Below, piece after piece: positions 1-10,300 of a DNA stretch of 64,000 nucleotides (the first letter of the stretch is position 1; each line of letters opens with the position of its first letter). The notes under the pieces were generated by a model that did not search any database, had not been told where the DNA came from, and saw nothing but the letters and a program-made list of their open reading frames with translations. Origin of the DNA: Anas platyrhynchos (Eukaryota; Chordata; Aves; Anseriformes; Anatidae); NCBI RefSeq assembly GCF_047663525.1, contig NC_092621.1, positions 10,079,001-10,143,000 on the forward strand, written 5' to 3'. A program made the translations under genes and the position numbers.

Positions 1-87
1 CAGCATCTGGTGTGGGCAAGGCCCCCAGCCACACTTCCAGGCCCTTCCATGCCTCATGCATCTTGAGGGCCCCAACCGAGGTGAGGG

Positions 88-600
88 TGTGAGAATTAAA
101 GCTGTGTTTTTGCAGTGGAAAATTCTCAACCTTTGCATATATAAAAGCGATCGTGCAGCATAACTGCGGCATAACAGTGGCATAGAAGTGGGGACTATGC
201 TAAGCAGATGAAGGGAACATTGGAAGGTCCCACTGTCCCAGAACAAGGAGGATGGACAAGAAAAACAACACCAGCAGTTGTGGATTCAGCAACAACAAAA
301 AGTCACTAGCCTCTCCAGTCATGAGGGAAGAAAAAAGTAGGGAAAAGGAGAAATTAAAGGTTGGTCAAATAAAATTGTACAGATATGGTACAGTAACAAG
401 TGTTGAGTACATTCTGAACCTGTAGTACTCAGCCAGTGAGGAGACAGGGGAGGAATCAAGCATTGGGTAATAGGGGATATAAGGTTATGATACATCTGTG
501 GTGTGCGCTCCTGCTTGCAGGGCGCCCAGCACCACAATCACAAATAAAAAAGCTAGTTCAGTGAGATCCCAACCTAGAGCCCTTCTAGAATGTTTCTTGC
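88..600 (+). mobile_element. LTR-like element, copy 1 of a three-copy family
   Basis: Begins TGTGAGAA and shares long stretches with the copies at 7651-8157 and (inverted) 34014-34511: a 'gtgtttttgcag' block near the start, a 'gaacctgtagtactcagcc' block, and a poly(A) signal AATAAA (543-548) close to the end. This fits a solo LTR of an avian endogenous retrovirus in plus orientation. The right edge is uncertain because this copy departs from the other two near its end; it may be a different subfamily. No internal retroviral region lies next to it. It is an old fossil. Confidence 0.55.
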
Positions 601-1025
601 TCTCTCTCTGGCATGGTATTCTTATGGAGCTTCCCCAAAAAGATTTAGAAGTGAACACAACATCAGCTGGACTGCTGAAGCTTTGCTACTTCCCAGGGTG
701 GCACAGAGGGTGCCCAGTGCAGTGTGACAGAAGAGAGAGGAAGAGCTCTCTCAGCCTTGGGTAGGCAACTATTTTGTCCATGGATGCAAGAAACCAAGTA
801 TGAGTGTTCTGAGCTACCAGTTGGGAATTGCAAGTTAGGAGTTTGAGAAGGTGCCCGTTAGAATACCCCAGAATTAAGAGAGGAATGGGTGAATTCACAC
901 CGGACTCATGGGCAAGCCCCCTGCCCAGGGACACCCCTTCCCTGCCACCCCCCTCCAGCCTGAAGGCACAGCCCAACGCAAGTCTGCTGGCGCTTCACAA
1001 AGTGGGTACCACTACCACCCTGGGG
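601..1025. other. Non-coding flank downstream of the SPATA31-like gene
   Basis: No supported gene. The stretch lies just 3' of the minus-strand SPATA31-like gene. Its right end has a G/T-rich segment (read on the minus strand, about 1000-1020) of the kind that follows poly(A) sites. I see nothing else. Confidence 0.5.
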
Positions 1026-3606
1026 CTAGGATGAGGATTTATTTGAACTGGAGGAGTGAGCTGCCTGGCCCCTGTCCCCTGTCACTCCTTTCCTCGCTTG
1101 ATACTTGTGACCATGGGCCTTGCCCTTCAGGCCTGAGTAGAGTTTCCGCACATTCTTCCTCTTGCCCTTGCGCACTGCCTCAGTGGAGTCTGGCTGCTGG
1201 GATCCGTGGTTCCGGGAGGTGTTTGACTTCTTTGTAGGTTTGCAGGGTGTGCTGGGCAGGGCGCTGGTCCTTAGGGCTGCCCTGCCACCCTCCTCCTGGG
1301 GCACAGCTGACTGGGATGGACGCTTCATGCCCAGACGTCTCTCAAGGATCTGCAGCTTCTTGGCACGAATGTGCAGCTCCAGGGCCTCACGCTGCTCCTC
1401 AGGCATAAACGTGGACTCAAGGCTATAGAAGTAGACAGGCATGGGGTGGGAGCGTGGTGTTCTGGAGACCTCTGGGCAGGCAATGGATGCCCCACGCTTC
1501 TTCTGCTTCATCTGGTCCGGATAGACAAGGGTCTTGGGCTTGCTGAAGCGTACCAAGGGACTTTGTGGTGGTAAGGTGGCAGCAACAGTATGGGGATTTT
1601 TGGACAGTGCTTGATGCTTCATTTCCATGGACCTCTGCACTGGCCCAGGGAAGCGTTGCAGCTGTACTTCCCGGCACTTCTTTGTTATGTGCTCACGGAG
1701 CTTGCTGTGGAGCTCTTCCTTCAGCTGCAGCTTCGTGATCCTGAGAGGCGCTGCAGTGGGGGGCTCTTTCCCATTCCTGATATCATTCACAAAGGGATCC
1801 AGGATGATAACATAGTCAGTTTGGCAGCCCTGGTCTTTGTACATAATTGTCTTGGCCAGGCTGGGAAGCACTGGAACAGCCGTGGACAGTTTAAGAGGCA
1901 GCTGGTCATCCTGTAGACATCGCCCCATGGACACCTCCTCCCACTGACGCCGTCCATCTTGTGGGTCAAGTAACCTCTCCTGAGCAATGATCCCTCTTGC
2001 TGATGGAACACTGTTGTTGCATCCCGTGGAGCCCTGAGTGCCAGTCCTGGGTTGCTGCTGTTCCCTGGGGAGCCCGTCCAGTTTCCCTGTGCATTCCTTG
2101 TGACTAAGAGCACAGTCAGTGTCCCTGCCAGGTGCAGACCCGCCATCTCTTCTCTCCCTCTGGGGCAAAGATAGCCCTTTTTCCCTGTTGGTCAAGCTGG
2201 GAAATGCCAAAGGGGGCATGGCCTGCAGGAACTCCCCGTTTTTCTGACGCAGCCCTCCATCTGGGTGGAGAATGCTCTCCTGGACAATGCAGTCCATTTC
2301 TGGTGGCTGGCTGGAGGGGCTGACCCCAGAGTGTGGGTCTTGATTCCTCTTTTCTTCCTTGGAATCCAGAATCTCCATCTTAGATATTTTTCGTGGCCTC
2401 AGGCCCTTTGGGTACTGTTTCTGTATGGAGCACCCACTTGGATTCCCCATGCTTCTGTCGGTGTCAGTGGAAGACTCTAATTTGTGTTTTTTCACTGTCA
2501 TGTCATGTTCAGCATTTCTCACAACTGGAGGTGGTCCTGCTGTTGGTCCTACAGCCACTTTGGCCATGCCAGGAACAGCTGAAGAAGCCATGGACAATCC
2601 GTGAGGCTGTGGGAATTCCTTTTCTCTGCTTGCCTGCCCCTCATGCTTCTGGAAGAAGCTCTTGCGGATGGTGTTCTCAGGGCTGGACAGGGCTGGTTCT
2701 GCCCCGGGCAGTACAGGAGGCTGCAGTAACAATCCATTCCTGTCAGGCAGTCGTCCATCAGGGCGGAGAATGCTCTCCCGCACAATGCAGTCCGTTTGTG
2801 GTGGCTGGCTGGAGGAGCTCATGTTAGAGCACAACTCTTCAGTCCTGTTTCCTTCCCCATGACACTTAAGCTCGGTTATTGAAAGTTTGAGGTGTGTCAG
2901 GCCTTGTGGCTGCTCATTCTTTCTGGACAGCCCATGTGTTTTTTCCACTCTTTCACTGGTGTTGATAGAAGAGAGCAACTTGTCTTCTCTTCCAGAGATG
3001 CCACGATCATCCTTCCTTGGCATTGCAACTTGTCCTGGTGCTTGTCCTGCAGCCACTTTAGCCATACAATGAACAGGTGGGGGGGCCATGGAAAAACTGA
3101 AAGGGTGACTGAGCTGCCCGCCTTTGTGAGGCAGCCCCCCATGTGGGCGAAGGATGGACTCATGTACCATGTCATCCAGACCAATTGCCCTGTAACACCG
3201 CTTTCCACCTGCAAAAGAGGGAGGGAGTCTGAGCTGCAGTGGGAGAGAGGCACCAGGGCCACCTCAGGCCCATAGGGACGGGCTGCTCGGGGCTGAGGCT
3301 GACCCACGGGGGACTCACCTGGCTTCAGTACCGGTGGTTGCCGCTGTCGTCGTCTCATAGATCGCCGGGGTCGGCCATCACCCTGTGGGCACAGAAGCAC
3401 GGCACAGTGACCAACCTGGGGAGGGACCCACGGGACCCCTTCCAACATCTCCTGGCCCTCCAGTCCCAAAGCCCCCAGTCTCCCAACCCCAAATTCCCCT
3501 ACCTTCAAGCCCTCTTTACCTGTTGGCATCGACCCCTGGTGAGCAGGGAGATCCCAACCACCAGAAGCAGGAGGCTGGGGATAAGGAGAAACACGCTGTC
3601 GACCAT
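1026..3606 (-). CDS. SPATA31/FAM205-like spermatogenesis-associated membrane protein
   Basis: Three coding exons, read on the minus strand: 3606-3520, 3382-3319 and 3208-1026, all with GT-AG introns, joining to 777 codons plus a stop. Exon 1 encodes a short N-terminus with a hydrophobic helix (about residues 5-22). Exon 2 is strongly basic (RRSMRRRQRQ). This arrangement is typical of SPATA31/FAM205. The large exon carries a degenerate module with an E-S-I-L-x-P core at about residues 67, 195 and 361, and a weaker ERLLDP at 461. It then has a family-like C-terminal part: 'GCQTD' near 511, a KLREHITKKCREVQL segment near 553, and 'FMPEEQREALELHIRAKKLQ' near 651-670. The tail is basic. Mammalian relatives are testis proteins of poorly known biochemical role and lie beside PHF24, as here. 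The family call rests on remembered motifs; the exact orthologue is open. Confidence 0.75.
1038..1043 (-). terminator. Poly(A) signal inside the SPATA31-like coding sequence
   Basis: Read on the minus strand this is AATAAA. It encodes the Asn-Lys of the C-terminal SNKSSS and lies only nine bases before the TAG stop at 1028-1026. A G/T-rich stretch follows within 30 bases. Cleavage at the usual distance would leave almost no 3' UTR. Confidence 0.55.
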
Positions 3607-3763
3607 CGCTCACAGCCAGGTACGACCGCACTGGCAGATGTGGGGTGTGGCTGCAGCTTTATAGGGACAGGGCCATGACGTCACAGACAGCACGTGGTGA
3701 GGTCACAGACAGCACGTGGTGAGGTCACAGACAGCACGTGGTGATGCCTCTGTGAGGTCACAG
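3607..3763 (-). promoter_or_regulatory. Promoter of the SPATA31-like gene: TATA box plus CRE/E-box tandem repeats
   Basis: On the minus strand a TATAAA lies at 3663-3658, about 52 bases before the ATG. Just upstream of it is a 22-bp direct repeat in three copies starting at 3676, 3698 and 3720, with a partial fourth at about 3752. Each full copy ends in the E-box CACGTG (3691, 3713, 3735). The copy nearest the gene has a perfect CRE, TGACGTCA (3676-3683); the others carry TGAGGTCA. CRE sites near a TATA box are common in spermatid genes driven by CREM, which fits the gene's family. Use of the sites is inference. Confidence 0.6.
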
Positions 3764-3960
3764 GCCCCAGCCCACATCGAAGCAGGCCGACGCCCCTGTG
3801 CTGCATCCATGGGGGTCCAGAATGGCTTCCCCAGGCTCCTCGCTTGGGGCCAGGGTCAGAGCCCACTTCCGAGCTCCAGCTGTGTCTGACAGCTGCTTCT
3901 GTCCCCGACCCCAAGCTGGTTAATATGCCACACTCCAGGTTCCCTTCTGATGCCATCCAT

Positions 3961-4432
3961 CCTTTCCTGATTTCAGCTGAGATCGGGTTTTCTTCCTTGT
4001 AGTTGTTATAGTACTGTGTTCTGGATTTAGGAAGAGAATAATGCTGATAACAGACCAGTATTTTTATTATTGCATGGCAGTGCTTACATGGAGCCAAGGA
4101 CGTTTTAGCTCCTCACGCTGTCCTGCCATCAAAGAGACCAGGGGTGCACGAGGAGCTGAGAGGGGACAGAACCAGGACAGCTAACCCCAGCTGACCAAAG
4201 GGATGTATCATACCGTATGGCATCATGCTGAACAATAAAATTTGGGGGAGTTGGCCAGGGTGTGCCGCCACTGCCTGGGGACAGGCTGGGCATTGGTCAG
4301 CAGGTGGTAAGCAATTGCATTGTGCATCGTTTACTTGTTTTACCTTTTTTCTGGTTCTCTCCCCAGTCCAACTGTTGAGAAGTGAGCAAATGGCTGTGTG
4401 CAGCTTAGCTGTCTGCTGGGTTAAACCACAAC
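3961..4432 (+). mobile_element. Solo LTR of an avian endogenous retrovirus
   Basis: The order of blocks matches a common avian LTR family as I remember it: 'tttcagctga' at the start, 'gagaataatgctgataaca', 'caggacagctaac', 'gtaagcaattgcattgtgca', and 'gggttaaaccacaac' at the end. Plus orientation. No internal region is attached, so it looks like a solo LTR. Edges are good to about 10 bases. It is diverged and therefore old. Confidence 0.65.
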
Positions 4433-4569
4433 CCTTCCTTTTAGCAAACTGGTAAAAGAGCTGGAACAATGGGGAAGCACTGTCAAGTCTCATCACCCCT
4501 GCAGTTCTCCTCTCACGCCAGTAAAGACTCCAAATGGCAAGTGGCAACTCTCGGGAGATTATCCAGCCT

Positions 4570-6262
4570 TGAACACTGACATTGTTCCTCAGGAATCAAC
4601 CAACACTTCCAGGTCCTTCTCTACCAGGCAGTTTTCCAACCACTCCTCTCCCAGCTTGAAGTTGCTGTGCCCCAGGTGCAGGACCCGGCACTTGGTCTTG
4701 TTGAACTTCATGCAGTTGGCCTAATGTAGTGGGTTTACGTGGCAAGGTTTTGGTAGCAGGGGACCATAAAGGTGGCTTCCGTGAGAAGGATCTAGAAGCT
4801 GCCCCATGTTTGGTAAGGGCCCCATTGTTTTCCAGAGCTGAGCCAATAAGTGATGTTGTTTTGCACCTCTGTGAGAGCATATTTAAGACAGGGAAAAAAA
4901 AACGCTGCGCCACACAGCAACTGGGAGAGTGAGAGGAGTGAGGAACATCCTTGCAGGCACCAAGGTCAGTGAAGAAGGAGGAGGAGAGATGCTGCAGGTG
5001 CCGGAGCAGAAGTGCCCTGTGGCCTGTGGTGAGGCCCATGGTGAAGCAGGCTGTGCCCCTGCAGCCCATGGAGTACCACGGTGGAGCAGGGTTCCACACT
5101 GCAGCCCGTGGAGGAGACCACGGTGGAGCAGGTGGCCCTGCACCGACGGAGGCTGCCGCCTGTGGAAGACCCCTGCCGGAGCAGATTCCGGGCCGGACCT
5201 GTAGCCCGTGGAGAGGAGACCACACAGGAGCAGGTGATCTGGCAGGAGCTGCTGCCCACCGGTGGGGGAGCCAGGTTGGAGCAGTTTGCTCCTGAGGGAT
5301 GGACCCCGTATTACGGACCCATATCTGGAGCAGTTCTGGAAGAGCTGCTGCCTGTGGGAAGCCCACGCCGGATCAGATCATCAAGGACTGCATCCCGTGG
5401 GTGGGACCCCACAGCACAGGGGACAAGAGTGACCAAGAAGGAGCGGCAGAGAAGAAGTGCTGTAGGCTGACCATAAGCCCCGTTCCCCTGTTCCCCTGCA
5501 CCACTTGGGGGAAGGAGGTGGAAGAGGGTGGATGAGGGGGAGGTGCTTTTGGTTTCTTTCCTTTGTTTCTCACTTCTCTAGCTTGTTAGTAATAAGCAAT
5601 AAATCTTACTATCGCTGAGTCTGTTTTGCCCGCTACAATAATTACTGCGTGATTACTTCTTCTCCTTATAGCAACCTCTGAGCCCTTTTCATCGTATTTT
5701 CTCCCCGTTCCTCTTTGAGGAAGGAGAGTGAGAGAGTGGCTGTGGTGGAGCTCGGCTGCCCACTTGAGCGGAACCACAACACCTCAGCCCGTGGGTCCAG
5801 CCTATCCAGATCCTCCTGCAGAGCCTTCCTATCCTCAAGCAGATCGACACACGCACCTAACTTGGTGTCATCTGCGAACTTACTGAGGGTGCATTTGATC
5901 CCCTCATCCAGATCATTGATAAAGATATTAAAGAGGACCAGCCCCAGTACCAAGCCCTACGGGATGCCACTAGTGACTGGCCTCCAACTGGATTTGACTC
6001 CATTCACAACTCTTTGGGATTGGCTACCCATCCAGTTTCCAACCCAATGAAGCGTACACCAGTCCAAGCCATGAGCAGCCAGTTTCTTGAGGAGAATGCT
6101 GTGGGAAACAGTGTCAAAAGCCTTCCTGAAGTCAAGGTAGACCACATCCACAGCCTTTCCCTCATCCACTAAGCGCGTCACTTTGTCATAGAAGATCAGG
6201 TTTGTCATAAAGGAGATCAGGTTCATCATGCCTTTCATAAATCCATGCTGACTCGTGGGTTG
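4570..6262 (-). mobile_element. CR1 LINE reverse-transcriptase fragment, split by an LTR
   Basis: On the minus strand 6260-5782 translates to CR1 reverse transcriptase, for example YLDFRKAFDTVSHSILLKKL, then [20 protein letters not shown] and the catalytic FADDTKLG. The remainder, 4724-4570, continues with [19 protein letters not shown]. The two parts join in the order expected of CR1 once the LTR at 4725-5781 is set aside. One reading-frame shift lies near 5955 and both ends are truncated, so it is a dead 5'- and 3'-incomplete copy. Confidence 0.85.
4725..5781 (+). mobile_element. Solo LTR nested in the CR1 copy
   Basis: About 1,057 bp, starting TGTAGTGGG and ending CCACAACA. It is flanked by a nearly identical 5-bp target duplication (4720-4724 and 5782-5786) that is single in the CR1 sequence it interrupts. 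A poly(A) signal AATAAA lies at 5598-5603. The left half contains a degenerate tandem repeat rich in 'gtggagcag'. A 5-bp duplication is usual for ERVL-type elements, but I do not name the family. No internal genes are present. It is younger than the CR1 copy around it. Confidence 0.75.
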
Positions 6263-6284
6263 TGAGGGCCACGTTCTGCTCCCC

Positions 6285-6945
6285 AACCTCTCTGCCCAAG
6301 AGTCTTCTTTGCCCAGATGAGGGACGACACTGGTGGGAGGAGGAGTCCCTTGGCTTGTGCATGGCCCTCCCAGCTTTTCTCAGCCCAGCCAACATGGCAT
6401 TGACAAAAGTCCAGGGCTGCCAAACTGACTTCACCCCCACCCCAGGACTGTGTGTGGCTGACAGGAAGGACAGGAGCCAGCCCCACATTGCAGCGCCTGT
6501 CAGCATGCAGCTGAGGCAAGAGCAGCACAGCAAGCTCGGCATGCACACAGCAAGAAAGTGCCTAGAAGTAAAGCTGCAACACTTCCCTGGGCCAGTGCAG
6601 CTGTCTGTGGAACAGCTGCATCAAGTGATGTCCAAAAATCCCCATGCTGTATCTGCCCCCCTACCATCACGAAGTCCCTGTGTCCGCTCCCTCGAGCCCA
6701 AACCCCTCGTCCATCCAGACCAAGCCAAGCAGAAGGAGCCTGGAGCATCCATCACCTGCCCAATGGCCTCCAGCACACCACTCCCTTCCAGTGCCCTTCT
6801 AATTTCACAGCACCGAGCCCAGGTTCATGTCTGAGGAGCAACACGAGGGCCTGGAGCTGCACATCCACAGCAAGAGGCTGCAGCACAGTGGGGAACAGCT
6901 TGGCACAGAGCATCCATCACAGCGAGCACTGCCCCAGGCAAGGGT
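6285..6945 (+). pseudogene. Truncated, inverted SPATA31-like pseudogene
   Basis: Plus-strand translation matches the C-terminal third of the intact gene at 1026-3606. It reads 'VQGCQTD', then KCLEVKLQHFPGPVQLSVE, then SLEPKPLVHPDQAKQKEPGA. After a frame change near 6800-6825 it continues with MSEEQHEGLELHIHSKRLQ. It lacks the first two exons and the start of the large exon, and the match stops at about 6945. It is therefore a partial copy in opposite orientation that no longer encodes one protein. It sits directly against the CR1 fragment on its left. Confidence 0.8.
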
Positions 6946-7650
6946 CCCGTGGCTCTGGGCATCCTGCCACCATGGGGATGTTGCCCGGGGCTGCTGGCTG
7001 TTCCCGGCTACCCTTGTGCTGCATGCTGTGGAGAGGGTAGGGGGCACGATGGCTCCCCCTGGGCTCCCTGCCTGGGGCTAGGGTCAGATCCCAGCTCCCA
7101 GCTTCTCCCACACCCCACACCATACCCAATGCTCTTTCTCTGCCTGCAACTCCATCAGCAACCCTCCTGCAGTCCTTTGTTTGCTGCGCTGCCACTATCA
7201 CCCTTGCCTTTAGGTTCTGGGTGGCAGGCAGTTCCTTCAGCCCCTCCAGCCTCTGTAAGGCTTCCCAGCACCATCCATAAAGCAGCACCCATGCCCCATA
7301 TTGTCCCTTGCCAGCTGCCTTGCAGCTCTGGCCACACACATCTCACCTGCTGCTTGCTGCCAGCCCAGTGGACTCGGTCTCCGCGATGCGTGGCACACCT
7401 CCAGCTAGCCGTCCGTGGAGGGAATCCTGACAGAGACTGGAGGAAGAGCACCTGGAAAGTCACGTTGTCTTGAAACTTGTGTTAAAGCAAAACTGGAGCT
7501 GTGCATGGCCAAACTGCACTGCCTCAGAAAGCTGATTTCAGCCCCTGGTCAGACAGGGGCAGGGCCTACTGCTGCTACAAGGGAAGCAGTGTCCCTTCTG
7601 GGCACCCATCTCTTCTCCTGCCATGCCCACAGAAGAGGCCACCCCCCCCA
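6946..7650. other. Non-coding spacer with a segment like the SPATA31-like gene's upstream flank
   Basis: No gene is supported. Bases about 7005-7090 resemble about 3795-3880, upstream of the intact SPATA31-like gene, in the same plus-strand direction: 'gtgctgcat', then 'atggct', then 'agggtcaga' in both. The rest shows nothing I recognise. Confidence 0.4.
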
Positions 7651-8157
7651 CATGAGAAACTAAGTTGTGTTTTTGCAGTAGAGAACTAATTTTCTGTATT
7701 CCAAGATGGCTGTGTAATCCTACCAAGGAGAAATGCTAAGTGGGTAAGTGGACAGTAGAAGGCCTCGCTGTTCCAAAATAAGGTGGTAGCTTGAGAAAAA
7801 CAGGATGAGCAGAGTGGGAGCAGTAAAACAAAGATCACAAGTTCTCAAAACATGAGAAAGGGAAAAAAAAAAAAAAAAAAAAAAAAAGGAAAAAGGAGAA
7901 ATTAAAGGGTTGAAAAAAAAAATGAAAAATTGTACATATATGGTATAGAGGAGCATCAAGTAGCTTGTGAACCTGTAGTACTCAGCCAGTGAGGAAACAG
8001 GGGAGGTGACCAGGCGTTGGATAATAGGGAATAAAATGTTATGATTTGTTTACTAAAAGGAACTCCTAATTGGCAGGACACCTGCCATTGTAATTGCAAA
8101 TAAAATAGCTTCACAGAAGATCCTGTCTGAAGAAAATTATTTGAGATTTTTCTCACC
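7651..8157 (+). mobile_element. Solo LTR, copy 2 of the three-copy family
   Basis: Near full-length match to the inverted copy at 34014-34511. Shared blocks are 'aaactaagttgtgtttttgcag', 'ttgagaaaaacaggatgagc', 'gaacctgtagtactcagcc', AATAAA at 8099-8104, and 'tttgagatttttctcac' at the end. An A-run lies at 7863-7887. Plus orientation, no internal region attached. The copy-to-copy differences are modest, so it may be younger than the LTR at 3961-4432. Confidence 0.7.
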
Positions 8158-10004
8158 TACCACCCCCCCCAAAAAAAAAAAATAAAAAAAAAATCAGTGG
8201 CAGGGAACCTGCCAGCCATGGCAGATGGCACCTCATCCCATGCTAATGAGCCGGCAGGATTTAATTCCTGACTCCCATTAACACTCATTAGATTGTCGCT
8301 TGGCCATCCCTCTGCTTCTGTCGCATCTCTGCCGCTACTGCTTCACCATGTTAATTTGGGGCTGCCTCTGGGGTGGCTGTCAGACCTCCCTCCAGCAATG
8401 TGCCGCCTCAATGTCCCTCAAACCCCTCCCTAAATGGGTCTTCAGGGGAGGCAAGCACAGAGCAGCGTGACCAACACCCCTGAGACTGATGGGTAGAGCT
8501 GGTTTTAACCCACAGACCAAGTCAGGACACAGGGTTTTCCTGCAGCATCCCCAGTCTGCCCCAAATCCCACAGCCGCTTGCTGGCACAGAGCCGCAGGAA
8601 GAGGCAGACAGACCTACCGCAGCCTGCTCAGGGCTAGAAGTAGGTTACTTTCTGCCATGCATAGAAACGATATGATTCATATTCATCAGTTACAGTTGTG
8701 CAGAGATTACAACAGTCACACAGACTGCAGGTTTAGAGATTGTCGGCCTCACTCCATGACTTTCCCAGGGCTTTCTGCCCAGAAAAATGCATCAAAATTG
8801 GAGTAATCTCATGAAAAATAAAGGCTAACACTTTAAGTGATGCTTTACAGAAATACTGTTCTCTTTACTGCACATTTTTGCACTGCTCAGGCCAACAATT
8901 CAGTGATCAGAAGCCTCATCTTATTATTTTAAATGGTATTCTCAGCTGTAATCACTCTCACTACATTTTCATTCTTAAAATCAATTTACCAAACTCTTCA
9001 CAGGTATGATAGAAACAAATTGAATTTGAAGCTCAGCCTCACAGGATCAATGCTAAGCAGGTCGCTGCGTCTGACAGAACCTGTTTACAAAAGGAAAATG
9101 TTCTTTCATGCCGCTGCCTTTGAGTGCAGCGGAGCCCAGGGAGCCTAAAAGCTTTGAGAAGCAGAGATGATTTGGGGATCGATGCACTGCAATCATCTGA
9201 AATGATGGGTGCTGGCTGCTAAGGCACCTCAGGGCATGCATTGCCCCCAGGCTGAGCCACCAGCTCCCCAGCACGTGCCTCCTGCCCACCTTACATCATC
9301 TGAAGTGATGACTGTGTGGTAATCGCTTCAGCCAGCAAAGGTCTCACCTGAAATTCTGAATCAGCCAAAGCTGGGAAGAAAAAAAAAAAAAAAAAAAAAA
9401 CACTGATCTGAGCAGGCTGGGCAGGCAGCCCCAGACAAATCCTCCTTTTTGTTGCCTGCTCCCTTGCAACCTCTCCCAGAGGTCCCCCGAGCACCGTCAG
9501 GTGCATGGAGCTGTGAGCTGCCAAGCTCTACAGACCACTCACATCTCCACATTTTCAAATACTTCCAAAACAGTTCCATCGCTAGCCTGAAAATAGTCCA
9601 GCAGACGATTATTATTCTCTTTCTGTTAGGAAGCAGCTGTGCAGCAGCCTCTGGAAGAGCGGCTGGAAGCATTTAGATGTTCTCATATTTGGGGATATCT
9701 GTGACCACAGAGGAAAGCGGGCTCTATTCAGCCCATCCTTTCATTAATTTTTTATCCAAAAGAGAAGCTAATATCTAAAGTGTAAAGCTACTTGTTTCCC
9801 CAAATGTCTCATTGGAACTATGTAGGACTGTCAAGACATACCATCTATCTCCCGAGCAAGTGCTGTAAGTGCCTTGGGATAATACTACAGCTCCCTCTCG
9901 TTGCTCCTGCATCAACCTCTGTATCATTGCCTGTATTTTCACATCTCTTTAACAACAGAGGAAGCTGTGGGAGTGCTGCTGTTAGGAGCTATTTGAGAAA
10001 TGCT
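8158..10004. other. Gene-free interval, AT-rich in parts
   Basis: No gene is supported. It starts with a C-run and an A-rich run (8161-8193). Bases 8215-8350 hold several TAAT/ATTA cores in otherwise complex sequence and could be conserved regulatory DNA. Another A-run lies at 9379-9400. Nothing else is recognised. Confidence 0.45.
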
Positions 10005-10300
10005 CCTGCGATCTGTGCTTCCTCACCAGCGCCAAGGAGAGGGGATAATAACTTCCCTCGATCTGCTGGCCACGCTCCTCCTAATGTAGCCCAGGATGTG
10101 GTTTGCCTTTTTAGCAGCCAGAGTGCTCTGTTGGCTCATATTCAGCCTAGTGCCCATGATAACACCCGGGTCCTTCCCAGCAGCTCAGCCACTCGGCCCC
10201 CAGCCAGGGTTATTGCACCTCAGCGCTGCTGGATTTCATGGGGTCGGTGCTCGCCTTCGTCTCATCCCTCCAGACTGAGTCTGTGCTGGTGTCACAGCCT
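10005..10300 (-). mobile_element. Old CR1 LINE fragment
   Basis: Read on the minus strand, 10147-10043 gives LNMSQQSTLAAKKANHILGY followed by IRRSVASRSREVIIP, the hallmark CR1 segment downstream of the reverse-transcriptase core. Similarity fades on both sides. It is an ancient, truncated copy. Confidence 0.75.

Noticed and set aside
88-8157. Possible provirus bounded by the two same-direction LTR copies
   Set aside because: The DNA between them holds a host gene, a host pseudogene, a CR1 LINE and two other LTR types, with no gag, pol or env similarity of a matching element.
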